The notes beneath the pieces are model-generated. The model ran no database searches. It had not been told where the DNA came from and saw nothing but the letters and a program-made list of their open reading frames with translations. From the NCBI GenBank assembly GCA_900545665.1, contig UQZU01000005.1, positions 1 to 64,000 of the forward strand: a DNA stretch of 64,000 nt, in the 5' to 3' direction. This document shows positions 29,638 to 39,140 of the stretch, one piece after another (position 1 is the stretch's first letter; each line of letters starts with the position of its first letter). The DNA comes from an uncultured Collinsella sp. Lineage in GTDB: Bacteria; Actinomycetota; Coriobacteriia; Coriobacteriales; Coriobacteriaceae. The position numbers were made by a program, and so were the translations under genes.

Positions 29638-31410
29638 TCAGTCGAGCTCGTGCGCACGCGCACCTTCGAACTGCATTCGATAGTAACGGGCATAGGTGCC
29701 GCCACGGGCGAGAAGCTCCTCGTGCGTGCCACGCTCCACAACGCGACCATGCTCAACGGTCGCAATCTCATCGGCATGCTTAATGGTCGAAAGACGGTGG
29801 GCGATGATAATCGTGGTGCGGCCGCGTGCCAGCTCTTCGAGTGACTCCTGCACCGCCTCCTCGCTCTCGTTATCCAAAGCACTCGTCGCCTCGTCCAAAA
29901 TCAGGATCTTGGGGTTCTTGAGAAACACGCGCGCGATGGCAACGCGCTGCTTCTGTCCGCCCGAAAGACGGCTGCCGCGCTCGCCCACCACGGTGTCGTA
30001 GCCCTGCGGAAGCGACTCGATAAAGGCATCGATGTTGGCGCGACGGGCGGCCTCGGCGATCTCTTCTGCCGTAGCGCCCGGCTTGCCGTAGGCGATGTTC
30101 TCGCCAATCGTGCCGTCAAACAGATAGACATCCTGCTGCACCAGGCCGATGGCGCGGCGCAGGCTCTGCTGCGTCACATCGCGCACGTCCTGACCGTCGA
30201 TGCTAATGGATCCGGTAGCCACGTCATAAAAGCGCGGCAGCAGCGAACAGGTCGTGGACTTGCCGCCGCCCGAAGGGCCAACCAAAGCGATGGTCTGCCC
30301 GGGCTTGATGGACAGGTCCATATGGTCGATAACGGGACGCTCGTCGGCATAGCCCTCGCCCAGCTCGACATCCTCGTAGTTAAAGCACACGTCGTGATAC
30401 TCCACGGCGCCAGCAGTCACCTGCAGATCCGTAGCGCCCGGCTTGTCCTGGATATCCGGCGCGGTCGAGAGCACCTCGTCCATACGTTTAAAGCCGGCGA
30501 TAGCCTTCTGATACGTTTCGGCCGAATTGACGAGCGTCTCAAGCGGCGTGCAGAACAGCGAAATATAGAGTGCAAAGGTCGCCATATCGACCGCCTGCAG
30601 CTGTCCCTTGGCGACCAGCCAGCCGCCCAGCAGCACCACGATCACATAGAGCACACCCGAGAGCAGGCCATACGTCGCGGTATAGACGCCCATGGCGTGA
30701 TACATGTTCTCCTTGGACAAAAGGTAGCGGTCGTTAGAGGCACGGAACTTGGCACGCTCGGTCTCCTCGTTGGCAAAGCTCTTGACCACGCGCATGCCCG
30801 CCAGAGAATCCTGCAGCTGTGCATTAATGCCGCTGATCTTCTTGCGGTTGTCGCTAAAGACCTCGCGCATGCGCATGTTCTGCCAAAACATGACGACCGC
30901 AAACGCCGCCGTCACCACGGCCATGGCAAGCGCCAGCACCGGAGCGATGGTAAAGAGGATCACAAACGAGCCGATAATCTCGATACCGCAGATGATGATC
31001 CACTCGGGTACGTGATGCGCCGCCTCGCAGATATCGAACAGGTCGTTGACCACGCGGCTCATCATGTCACCCGAGCTGTTGCGGTCGAAGTACGCAAAGC
31101 TAAAGCGCTCATACTGGTCGAACAGGTCCTCGCGCATTTTGGACTCCATGCGCGCGCCCATCACGTGGCCCCAATAGCTCACAAAGTAGCGGCAGGCGCA
31201 GCGGACGGCATACATCAGCACCAAGCCCACCGCGATCATGCCGAGCGCCTGTATAATGGCAGCCTGACCCTGAGTAAATAGCCCACCGGTCAAATTACGC
31301 AGAATAATAGGAAAAGCAAGGTCAATGGCGGCAAGCACCAGAGCACAAACAGTATCAGCAACAAAAAGCCCCATCTGGGGCTCGTAATACGAAAGAAACC
31401 TCTTCAGCAT
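29638..31410 (-). CDS. ABC exporter, fused permease and ATPase
   Basis: A 590-residue type IV ABC half-transporter of the MsbA/MdlB/BmrA class, expected to act as a homodimer because no second half is adjacent. Six transmembrane helices fill residues about 15-310. The nucleotide-binding domain has Walker A GPSGGGKST, signature LSGGQKQR, Walker B ILILDEATSALD and the switch His in IIAHRLST. Substrates of this class range from lipids to drugs; none can be named. GAGGAT precedes the ATG. It leads the operon with the unknown membrane protein. Confidence 0.93.
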   Translation of the reverse strand: MLKRFLSYYEPQMGLFVADTVCALVLAAIDLAFPIILRNLTGGLFTQGQAAIIQALGMIAVGLVLMYAVRCACRYFVSYWGHVMGARMESKMREDLFDQYERFSFAYFDRNSSGDMMSRVVNDLFDICEAAHHVPEWIIICGIEIIGSFVILFTIAPVLALAMAVVTAAFAVVMFWQNMRMREVFSDNRKKISGINAQLQDSLAGMRVVKSFANEETERAKFRASNDRYLLSKENMYHAMGVYTATYGLLSGVLYVIVVLLGGWLVAKGQLQAVDMATFALYISLFCTPLETLVNSAETYQKAIAGFKRMDEVLSTAPDIQDKPGATDLQVTAGAVEYHDVCFNYEDVELGEGYADERPVIDHMDLSIKPGQTIALVGPSGGGKSTTCSLLPRFYDVATGSISIDGQDVRDVTQQSLRRAIGLVQQDVYLFDGTIGENIAYGKPGATAEEIAEAARRANIDAFIESLPQGYDTVVGERGSRLSGGQKQRVAIARVFLKNPKILILDEATSALDNESEEAVQESLEELARGRTTIIIAHRLSTIKHADEIATVEHGRVVERGTHEELLARGGTYARYYRMQFEGARAHELD

Positions 31411-31441
31411 GTGATCCTCAAAGAAATATCAGCAACGTAAG

Positions 31442-31480
31442 GCCCTGGGACAAAGCAATCAGTAGTACTTGTCCCAGGGC
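31442..31480 (-). terminator. Terminator after the Nudix gene
   Basis: GCCCTGGGACAA and TTGTCCCAGGGC are perfect 12-base arms around a 15-base loop, just beyond the Nudix gene stop at 31493. Confidence 0.7.
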
Positions 31481-31492
31481 TATCCCCACTCG

Positions 31493-32188
31493 TTAAAGCT
31501 CCGTGCCCCCAAGGCGGTGTGCGATGCTGTCGCAGGCCAAGGCGCCCACGACGGTCTTGGCGTCTTCGATCTTGCCGTCGAGTACGGCGTCGATCAGCTC
31601 ATGCAGCGGCACCAGGTCCACGTTGACAAACTCGTCATCATCGGGGTTGGGCGCATCAAACTCGAGCTTGGTAGCCAAGTAGATGTGGATAATCTCATCG
31701 CAAAAACCACAGGACGTGACAATCGACGTCAAAAAGCGAATGCGACCAGCCCTAAAGCCCGTCTCCTCATGCAGCTCGCGCTTGGCGCAATCGAGCGGGT
31801 CCTCGCCTGGATCGAGCTTGCCGGCGGGAATCTCGACCGTCACGCGGTCGATGGCGGTGCGGTACTGACGCACCAGTACGATCTTGCCGCTCTCGGTCAG
31901 TGCCACAACAGCCGCCGCACCCGGATGGCGAACGATATCGCGGGCGCTGCGGCGACCGTTGGGCAGCTCAACCTCAAGACGGTGGACGTCGAGGATCTTG
32001 CCCTTCCAGGCGCACTCCTCCGAAAGAATCTTCTCGTGCAGCTCGGCATCGTGCGGGTCGTCATCGCCCAGCACCAGCGCCGGCTCGTCAGCGACCTCGC
32101 CACCAGGCTCGCCCTCGGCGTGCCCATACACGCGGCTGTCCTCTTCGACGATCTGCGCGTCCACGAGCTCTTCGTTCTTCTCGTCCAT
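31493..32188 (-). CDS. Nudix hydrolase, ADP-ribose pyrophosphatase type
   Basis: The gene encodes 231 residues. The ATG at 32188 (MDEKNEEL) is preferred because AGAGGA is 9 bases upstream, while it touches the ATG at 32197. An acidic N-terminal segment of about 60 residues precedes an ADPRase-like Nudix domain: VHRLEVELPNGRRS, then the Nudix box with Gly and Glu in AGKLDPGEDP and the metal-binding RELHEETGF. The family splits ADP-ribose to AMP and ribose 5-phosphate. It lies 21 bases past the purD stop and is probably co-transcribed with it. Confidence 0.9.
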   Translation of the reverse strand: MDEKNEELVDAQIVEEDSRVYGHAEGEPGGEVADEPALVLGDDDPHDAELHEKILSEECAWKGKILDVHRLEVELPNGRRSARDIVRHPGAAAVVALTESGKIVLVRQYRTAIDRVTVEIPAGKLDPGEDPLDCAKRELHEETGFRAGRIRFLTSIVTSCGFCDEIIHIYLATKLEFDAPNPDDDEFVNVDLVPLHELIDAVLDGKIEDAKTVVGALACDSIAHRLGGTEL

Positions 32189-32209
32189 CCGTCTCATTCC
32201 TCTCGGATT

Positions 32210-33514
32210 TTAGGCATCCCAGGCGTCGCGGCCGCGCAGCGCGCGCAGGCCGATGTCGTGACGCAGGGTCTTGCCCTCAAAATCAATCTTCTCGCAGGCC
32301 TCGTAGGCAAGGTTGCGGGCGTTCTCAAACGTATCGCCCAGCGCGGTCACGGAAAGCACGCGGCCACCATTGGTCACGAGCTGGCCATCCACCACGGCAG
32401 TGCCCGCGTGGTACACGGTCACGTTCTCCATGGCCTCGGCATCGGCGATACCGGTAATGACCTTGCCTTTCTCGTAGCTGCCGGGATAACCCGCACTCGT
32501 CAGGACAACGGCCACGGCCCACTCGTCGCGCCAGTCGAGTTCAATCTGATCGAGCTCGCAGTTGGCACAAGCCAGCATGACCTCGACCAGGTCGTTCTTA
32601 AGGCGCGGAAGCACGACCTGCGTCTCGGGGTCGCCAAAGCGGGCGTTGAACTCCAGCACCTTGGGGCCGGCGGGTGTGAGCATAAAGCCGCCGTACAGGC
32701 AGCCGCGGTAGTCGATGCCCTCGGCAGCGAGCTCGGCCACGGTCTGCTCCATGACCGCCACCATGGTGGCGTGCTCCTCGTCAGTCACGATGGGCACCGG
32801 GCTGTAGACGCCCATGCCGCCGGTGTTGGGACCCTTGTCGCCCTCGAGCGCGCGCTTGTGGTCCTGCGAGGTGGCCATGGGGCGCACGGTCTTGCCGTCG
32901 GTAAAGGCCAGCAGCGAGCACTCGGGGCCGGTCAGCATCTCCTCGATAACCACGGTGTTGCCGGCATCGCCAAAGGTGCCGCCAAAGCACTCGCGCACGG
33001 CTTCCTCGGCCTGCTCAAGTTCGGTCGCCACGATAACGCCCTTGCCCGCGGCAAGGCCGTCGGCCTTCACGACCAGCGGGGCGCCTTGCTCGCGCACGTA
33101 GGCGAGAGCCGAAGCCTCGTCGGTAAACGAGCCGTAGGCTGCCGTCGGAATGCCCGCACGCTCCATGAGCTGCTTGGAGAACAGCTTGGAGCCCTCCATC
33201 TGGGCACCCTCGGCACCCGGGCCAAAGCAGGGAATACCCGCCGCGCGCACGGCGTCGGCCACGCCCGCCACGAGCGGAGCCTCGGGGCCAATTACCACGA
33301 GTCCGCATCCGTGGCTCTGAGCAAACGCCGCCACGGCCGCAGGATCGCAGTCGTCGAGAACAACGTTCTCGCCGCAGTTCGCGGTGCCGCCGTTACCCGG
33401 CGCGATGTAGAGCCTGCCGGCGCGCGGTGATGCTGCGAGCTTAGCTGCCAAAGCATGCTCGCGGCCGCCGCTGCCCAACAACAGGATGTCGATGGTTTGA
33501 GTGTCCGCCTTCAA
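32210..33514 (-). CDS. purD: Phosphoribosylamine-glycine ligase
   Basis: A 434-residue GAR synthetase, purine step 2. The chosen start is a TTG at 33514 (product begins MKADTQTIDILLLGSGGREHA) because AGGAGG lies 5 bases upstream and the family N-terminus follows at once; longer in-frame starts add about 56 unrelated residues. The ATP-grasp core shows VVKADGLAAGKGVIVA, DHKRALEGDKGPNTGGMG and LEFNARFGDPETQVVLPR. It is followed by the Nudix gene. A hairpin at 33569-33610 separates it from purA upstream. Confidence 0.95.
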   Translation of the reverse strand: MKADTQTIDILLLGSGGREHALAAKLAASPRAGRLYIAPGNGGTANCGENVVLDDCDPAAVAAFAQSHGCGLVVIGPEAPLVAGVADAVRAAGIPCFGPGAEGAQMEGSKLFSKQLMERAGIPTAAYGSFTDEASALAYVREQGAPLVVKADGLAAGKGVIVATELEQAEEAVRECFGGTFGDAGNTVVIEEMLTGPECSLLAFTDGKTVRPMATSQDHKRALEGDKGPNTGGMGVYSPVPIVTDEEHATMVAVMEQTVAELAAEGIDYRGCLYGGFMLTPAGPKVLEFNARFGDPETQVVLPRLKNDLVEVMLACANCELDQIELDWRDEWAVAVVLTSAGYPGSYEKGKVITGIADAEAMENVTVYHAGTAVVDGQLVTNGGRVLSVTALGDTFENARNLAYEACEKIDFEGKTLRHDIGLRALRGRDAWDA

Positions 33515-33568
33515 GGGTGCCTCCTCTATGGATGAACGGCCCGCTCCGCGCGAGCCCTTTGCAAGCAA

Positions 33569-33610
33569 ATATACCCCTCGGCCGCCCGTCCGGGCTGCAA
33601 AGGGGTATAT
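33569..33610 (-). terminator. Hairpin between purA and purD
   Basis: ATATACCCCT and AGGGGTATAT are 10-base arms around a GC-rich centre, followed on the minus strand by ATTTGC. It probably ends purA transcription before purD. Confidence 0.6.
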
Positions 33611-33632
33611 CGCAATAACCAAATAGTCCCGA

Positions 33633-34919
<1,287 letters not shown>

Positions 34920-35012
34920 GTTTACTCCTTACATTCATGGCCTGTCTACGCGCCACGCCGGCACGCAGAAGCACAAAACATTCCCAGTATACCCGTGCAA
35001 CGGGCGCCTGTC

Positions 35013-36404
35013 CTACTCCTCGGCATGTGCCCCATCAAGCTCATAGAACTTGGTGGATGCCGGCAGGAACATCAGGTCGACGTCGCCGATCGGGCCCGAA
35101 CGGTTCTTGGCCACGACGATACGCGTAACGCCCTCGTCGGGTCGATCGTCGCGCGAGGCTTCGGCCTCGTCGGCGGAGCGGTCCAAGAACATGACGATAT
35201 CGGCGTCCTGCTCGATAGAGCCCGATTCACGAAGGTCGGAAAGCTGCGGACGCTTGCCGGTACGGGATTCGACCTGACGCGAGAGCTGCGACAGCGCGAT
35301 GAGCGGAATCTTGAGCTCCTTGGCCATGATCTTCAGACCACGCGACATCTCCGAAACCTCGACGGTACGGCTCTCGGAGCGGCGTCCCGGCGGAGGACTC
35401 ACCAGCTGCAGGTAGTCCAGGATGATGATTGCCTTCTCCTTGTTATGGAGCATGCGGCGGCTCTTGGCGCGAATCTCGGTCACTGTGGTGCCGGGCGTAT
35501 CGTCAATCAGAATATCGAGCTTGGACAAGGTCTGCGTGGCCTCGTTGATATTGGCCCACTGCTCGGGGCTAATGCGACCCATGCGGAAGTCACTGATCGA
35601 GATCATGGCATAGGCGCAAATCAGACGCTGGGCAATTTCCTTACCCGACATCTCCAGCGAGAAGAAGCCGACGGTATAACCAGCAGCGGCAGCGTTGAGC
35701 GCCAGGTTCAGAGCGAACGACGTCTTACCTACAGCAGGACGGGCGCCGATGATGATGAGCTGGCCCTCGCGAAAACCCATGAGCATGCGGTCGAGTGACG
35801 GAAAGCCCGTGGGCACGCCCGCAGCCTGGCCACCGGCCTGGCACACTTCCTCGGCCTCGTTATAGGCCTCGACCATAAACTCGGTCAACGTCTTGTAGCT
35901 CGACTTGACCTCGCGCGCCGTAACCTTGAGCAGCTTGCTCTCGGCCAGCTCGACAACCTCTTTGGTGTCGGTGGGGGCGTTATATGCCAGCGCGTTGATC
36001 TCGTTGGTGGCGCCGATCAGCTCGCGCAGCATCGAGTCGCGGCGAACGATGGCGGCATGGTGCTGCCAGTTGACGAGCGACAGGGTCTGACCCATCAACT
36101 CCAAAATGTACGCCTCGCCGCCCACGGCATCGAGCTTGTTGATGCTTCGCAGGTAATCGATCAGCGAGATGGAGTCGATGGGAATGCGGCTGTTGTACAT
36201 ATCGACCATCGCGGTATAGATAGTCTTATGAATGGGCCGGTAGAAGTCATCGGGCCGCAGCTCGACCTGGGCCTCTTCGACCACCTCGGGCGATAGCAGC
36301 ATAGCGGCCAGTACATTGGCCTCTGCATCTTGGTTTTGGGGAAGACCCAACTTTGAGCCGCGGTCCTCGACCGTCAGCCCGGTCTCCCTATCGTCATATG
36401 CCAT
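35013..36404 (-). CDS. dnaB: Replicative DNA helicase
   Basis: A 463-residue DnaB. Three ATGs lie close together (36416, 36410, 36404); the last has GAGGA 5 bases upstream. The N-terminal helical domain (LPQNQDAEANVLAAMLLSPEVV) is followed by the RecA-like domain with Walker A ARPAVGKTSFALNLA, Walker B IIILDYLQLV and LSQLSRQVESR. It unwinds DNA ahead of the replisome. Helicase loading probably relies on DciA, encoded in the dnaA operon; no dnaC or dnaI was found. No intein is present. Confidence 0.96.
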   Translation of the reverse strand: MAYDDRETGLTVEDRGSKLGLPQNQDAEANVLAAMLLSPEVVEEAQVELRPDDFYRPIHKTIYTAMVDMYNSRIPIDSISLIDYLRSINKLDAVGGEAYILELMGQTLSLVNWQHHAAIVRRDSMLRELIGATNEINALAYNAPTDTKEVVELAESKLLKVTAREVKSSYKTLTEFMVEAYNEAEEVCQAGGQAAGVPTGFPSLDRMLMGFREGQLIIIGARPAVGKTSFALNLALNAAAAGYTVGFFSLEMSGKEIAQRLICAYAMISISDFRMGRISPEQWANINEATQTLSKLDILIDDTPGTTVTEIRAKSRRMLHNKEKAIIILDYLQLVSPPPGRRSESRTVEVSEMSRGLKIMAKELKIPLIALSQLSRQVESRTGKRPQLSDLRESGSIEQDADIVMFLDRSADEAEASRDDRPDEGVTRIVVAKNRSGPIGDVDLMFLPASTKFYELDGAHAEE

Positions 36405-36566
36405 GAGCATCCTCATTCATATCGCTTGCGAGCATCCATAGTATCAGCCACGGTCCCAAAACGCGCCGCGCGCCGCCAATCATCACCGAACCAAACGGAT
36501 GAACGGTCCTGTATATAGGACTTCGACGCAACGTTCACCATGACACTCACTCAGCGCAAAAAACAA

Positions 36567-36597
36567 AAGGGCGCCCTGGTTTCCCAGAGCGCCCTTC
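36567..36597 (-). terminator. Terminator after rplI
   Basis: On the minus strand, AAGGGCG and CGCCCTT arms with an inner CTGG/CCAG pair are followed by TTTGTTTTTT. It ends the rpsF-ssb-rpsR-rplI operon. Confidence 0.8.
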
Positions 36598-36628
36598 TTA
36601 GAACAAGATTGTTGCGTTGCAGCAAATG

Positions 36629-37168
36629 CTACTCGGCAGCAGCCTCAGTCTCGACCTCGGCGGTCTCGGCCTCGGCGACCTCAGCGGCCTCCTCGACCTC
36701 AGCCTCGGCAGCGACCTCCTCGGCGGTAACGCCGACGAGAACGACAACCTCGGCCTTGATCTCGCGGTACAGCGAGATGGCAACGGTGTGGGCACCGGCA
36801 ACCTTGATGGGCTTACCGAGCTCGACGCGCTTGCGGTCGATGTCCATACCGAGCTGAGCCTTGATGGCGTCAGCGATCATAGCGGCGGTAACGGAGCCAA
36901 AGAGGATGCCCTCGTCGCCGACCTTGACGTCAACGGTGACCGTCTTGCCCTCGAAGGCAGCCTTGGTCTCGTTGGCGGTAGCCAGACGGACGGCCTCGCG
37001 CTTGGCGATGTTGTTGCGACGCTCGTCAAGCTGCTTGAGGTTGCCCTTGGTGGCGGCAACAGCGAGCTTCTTGGGGAACAGGAAGTTCTCAGCGTAACCC
37101 TGAGCGACCTCTACGACGTCACCCTCGCCGCCCTTGCCCTTGATCTCATCGAGAAGAATAACCTTCAT
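36629..37168 (-). CDS. rplI: 50S ribosomal protein L9
   Basis: A 179-residue L9. The N-terminal RNA-binding domain (MKVILLDEIKGKGGEGDVVEVAQGYAENFLFPKKLA), the long connecting helix and the C-terminal domain (GSVTAAMIADAIKAQLGMDIDRKRVEL) are all present. About 30 extra C-terminal residues rich in Glu and Ala follow the usual 149-residue end. The gene is last in the rpsF operon, 15 bases after rpsR. Confidence 0.97.
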   Translation of the reverse strand: MKVILLDEIKGKGGEGDVVEVAQGYAENFLFPKKLAVAATKGNLKQLDERRNNIAKREAVRLATANETKAAFEGKTVTVDVKVGDEGILFGSVTAAMIADAIKAQLGMDIDRKRVELGKPIKVAGAHTVAISLYREIKAEVVVLVGVTAEEVAAEAEVEEAAEVAEAETAEVETEAAAE

Positions 37169-37183
37169 GATGCGTCTCCCTTC

Positions 37184-37450
37184 TTAGCCGCGGTCGCGGT
37201 TGCCACGAGAGGAAACCACGGGGACGGTGTACGGCAGGAGAGCCATCTCGCGGGCGCGCTTGATGGCGTTGGCGATGTCATGCTGATGCTGCGTGCAAGC
37301 GCCAGTGACGCGACGGGGCTTGATCTTGCCACGGTCGGTCATGTACTTACGGAGAAGCTGAGTGTCCTTATAGTCGATGAACTCAGTGTTCTCCTTGCAG
37401 AACTGGCAGTACTTACGACGCGGCTGACGTGCAGAAAAATCATTAGCCAT
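37184..37450 (-). CDS. rpsR: 30S ribosomal protein S18
   Basis: An 88-residue S18. The chosen ATG (MANDFSARQ) has AAAGG upstream. Cys residues in KYCQFCKEN (zinc-ribbon-like C+ form) and the RNA-binding RRVTGACTQHQHDIANAIKRAR identify it. S18 pairs with S6, encoded in the same operon, on the 30S platform. Confidence 0.96.
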   Translation of the reverse strand: MANDFSARQPRRKYCQFCKENTEFIDYKDTQLLRKYMTDRGKIKPRRVTGACTQHQHDIANAIKRAREMALLPYTVPVVSSRGNRDRG

Positions 37451-37522
37451 GTCAAAATACCTTTCATTTGGCAACTTCGGCGAACCGAGGCCGCCTCTCA
37501 CTCAAAAATAGGTGAACAACCC

Positions 37523-37975
37523 TTAGAACGGGATGTCCTCATCGTAGACGTCGACCGCGGGCGGCGTAGCCACCGGTGCGGCAGGACGTGCTGCGGGCGC
37601 GGGAGCTGCGGGGGCGTAACCGCCCTGATCGTAGCCACCCTGGCCACCACGGGAGCTCATAAACTCGATCTCATCGACGATGACCTCAAGCTTGCTCCGG
37701 CGCTGGCCGTCGCGCTCCCAAGAGCTGTAGCGCAGCTTGCCCTCGATCGCGACCTTGTTTCCCTTTGCCAGGAAACGGCTCACGGCCTCGGCGCGGGTGC
37801 CGAACATGGTGCAGTCGACAAAGTTGGGATAGTCCTCCCACTCGCCAGTCTGCGCGTTGCGGCGACGATCGTTCACGGCGACGCCAAAGGACAGAACCTG
37901 GGTTCCGCCGGCGGTGGCACGCAGCTCGGGATCACGCGTGAGGTTACCGGTGATGTTCACTCGATTGATGCTCAT
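37523..37975 (-). CDS. ssb: Single-stranded DNA-binding protein
   Basis: A 150-residue SSB. The OB fold occupies residues 1-108 (INRVNITGNLTRDPELR, FGVAVNDRRRNAQTGEW). A Gly/Ala/Pro-rich flexible linker then ends in the acidic tip DEDIPF that binds partner proteins. It lies between rpsF and rpsR, the common arrangement, with gaps of about 50 and 70 bases. Confidence 0.97.
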   Translation of the reverse strand: MSINRVNITGNLTRDPELRATAGGTQVLSFGVAVNDRRRNAQTGEWEDYPNFVDCTMFGTRAEAVSRFLAKGNKVAIEGKLRYSSWERDGQRRSKLEVIVDEIEFMSSRGGQGGYDQGGYAPAAPAPAARPAAPVATPPAVDVYDEDIPF

Positions 37976-38023
37976 AACTCACTACTTCCTCTTGGGGCAC
38001 AAGCCCAGTCCAAAACGACAGTC

Positions 38024-38317
38024 TTACTCCTGGTCGTCGCGACGGACGATCATGTGGCGGACCACAGCGTCGGTGATGCGCAGGACGCGATCAAGCTCGG
38101 CGATCTGGGTAGGATCTGCGTGGAAGTTGATGAGGGTGTAGTCACCATCGGTGAGGTCGTTGATCTCGTAGGCGAGCTTGCGCTTGCCCCACTCGTCAAC
38201 GGAGTCGACCTTGCCAGCGCCCTCAGCGATCGTGGTATCGATACGCTTCATAACAGCGAGACGAGTCTCGGGGTCGAGCGACGGGTCAACAAAGAACAGC
38301 AGTTCATAAGCCTTCAT
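38024..38317 (-). CDS. rpsF: 30S ribosomal protein S6
   Basis: A 97-residue S6 with KAYELLFFVDPSLDPE at the start and WGKRKLAYEINDLTDGDYTLINF in the middle. The ATG at 38317 has GAGGAGGTG at ideal spacing. It is first in the rpsF-ssb-rpsR-rplI operon. A hairpin at 38345-38371 lies in its leader. Confidence 0.97.
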   Translation of the reverse strand: MKAYELLFFVDPSLDPETRLAVMKRIDTTIAEGAGKVDSVDEWGKRKLAYEINDLTDGDYTLINFHADPTQIAELDRVLRITDAVVRHMIVRRDDQE

Positions 38318-38344
38318 ATTGTCACCTCCTCTGGGCAAATGTGG

Positions 38345-38371
38345 CTTCAGGTCGTGAAGGTGCGCCTGAAG
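38345..38371 (-). promoter_or_regulatory. Hairpin in the rpsF leader, possible S6:S18 control site
   Basis: CTTCAGG and CCTGAAG (7-base arms) lie 28 bases before the rpsF ATG in the transcript. In many bacteria the S6-S18 complex binds the rpsF leader. The conserved CCG bulge of that motif is not evident here, so assignment is weak. Confidence 0.35.
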
Positions 38372-38777
38372 CAGGAAAAGACTTGGTAATAATATCTTTC
38401 AACCTCCTAGGCTGCAAGAATATGCAGCTACAACCTCATGACCTCCACATATGCCCATACTCGCACGACGTTTCATGCGCATTCCAACCAAATGCTGACC
38501 AAAAGCTTGACGGATCTGTGGACAAGATACGGTGCCGTGGGGACAAGCTGAGCCAAGCCGCAGGTCAACGGGCACAAGGCTGTGGTCGCAAAATGCATAC
38601 CAGTGGTCCACAGCACCACCCAAAGATTTTTAAATTCATTGCCAAGTCGCTTATGAATACCCCTTTTGAACAATTGAGTTGATCAACCACGCTGGTCGGA
38701 AGCCGTTTTTTGGCACCTCAAACCCCACTGCAACGCCAAGCGCGGCCAAGCGTTTTAAAAAATGCCAACTTTTCTGT

Positions 38778-38805
38778 TTGCACTTTGCGATTCCTCGTGT
38801 ATACT
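38778..38805 (+). promoter_or_regulatory. Promoter of the tRNA-Ser genes
   Basis: TTGCAC (38778-38783) and TATACT (38800-38805) are spaced 16 bases apart, with the tRNA beginning 17 bases downstream. Confidence 0.7.
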
Positions 38806-38821
38806 GACTTTCGCATTTAAC

Positions 38822-38912
38822 GGAGAGTTGTCCGAGTGGCCGAAGGAGCACGATTGGAAATCGTGTAGGCGTCAAAAGCGTCTCCAGGGTTCAAATCCCT
38901 GACTCTCCGCCA
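38822..38912 (+). tRNA. tRNA-Ser(GGA)
   Basis: Acceptor arms GGAGAGT/ACTCTCC, long variable arm, T-arm GGTTCAAATCC, and encoded CCA (38910-38912). The anticodon loop TTGGAAA gives anticodon GGA for UCC/UCU serine codons. Confidence 0.97.
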
Positions 38913-38921
38913 GTTAATTCC

Positions 38922-38950
38922 AAAGCAGGCCTTCGAGCCTGCTTTGTTTT
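38922..38950 (+). terminator. Terminator-like hairpin between the two tRNA-Ser genes
   Basis: AAAGCAGGC and GCCTGCTTT arms are followed by GTTTTT. No promoter is evident between it and the next tRNA, so some read-through is expected. Confidence 0.65.
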
Positions 38951-38960
38951 TACCCCACGC

Positions 38961-39051
38961 GGAGGGGTGGCAGAGTGGTTGAATGCGGCGGTCTCGAAAA
39001 CCGTTTGGCCTGTATAAGGTCACGAGGGTTCGAATCCCTCCTCCTCCGCCA
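38961..39051 (+). tRNA. tRNA-Ser(CGA)
   Basis: Acceptor arms GGAGGGG/CTCCTCC with one G-U pair, long variable arm, T-arm GGTTCGAATCC, and encoded CCA. The anticodon loop CTCGAAA gives anticodon CGA for UCG codons. Confidence 0.97.
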
Positions 39052-39062
39052 TTTTGGTTGAG

Positions 39063-39091
39063 AAAGCTCCCGAGAATGGGAGCTTTTTTGT
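39063..39091 (+). terminator. Terminator after tRNA-Ser(CGA)
   Basis: AAAGCTCCC and GGGAGCTTT arms with a 6-base loop, followed by TTTTGTTTT. Confidence 0.85.
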
Positions 39092-39115
39092 TTTGAGTCC
39101 CTAACAAGCAAATAC

Positions 39116-39140
39116 GGCGGAGGAGGAGGGATTCGAACCC
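39116..39140 (-). repeat. Inverted copy of the tRNA-Ser(CGA) 3' end
   Basis: These 25 bases are an exact reverse complement of 39026-39050, the T-arm and acceptor end of tRNA-Ser(CGA). No 5' tRNA half is attached, so it is a partial duplicate. Such remnants often mark integration sites. Confidence 0.8.

Larger units (their letters stand above)
38318..38821. other. Gap between rpsF and tRNA-Ser: leader, DnaA-box-like motifs, tRNA promoter
   Basis: These 504 bases have no credible gene. They contain the rpsF leader hairpin, three near-matches to the DnaA box between 38517 and 38612 (best TTGTCCACA, complement of 38517-38525, one mismatch), an AT-rich stretch at 38618-38640, and the tRNA-Ser promoter at the right end. 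The rpsF promoter itself could not be located. Confidence 0.65.

Noticed and set aside
38330..38415. Possible leader peptide upstream of rpsF
   Set aside because: A short frame follows AGGAGG but would need a TTG directly touching it or an ATT start; more likely this is untranslated leader with a hairpin.
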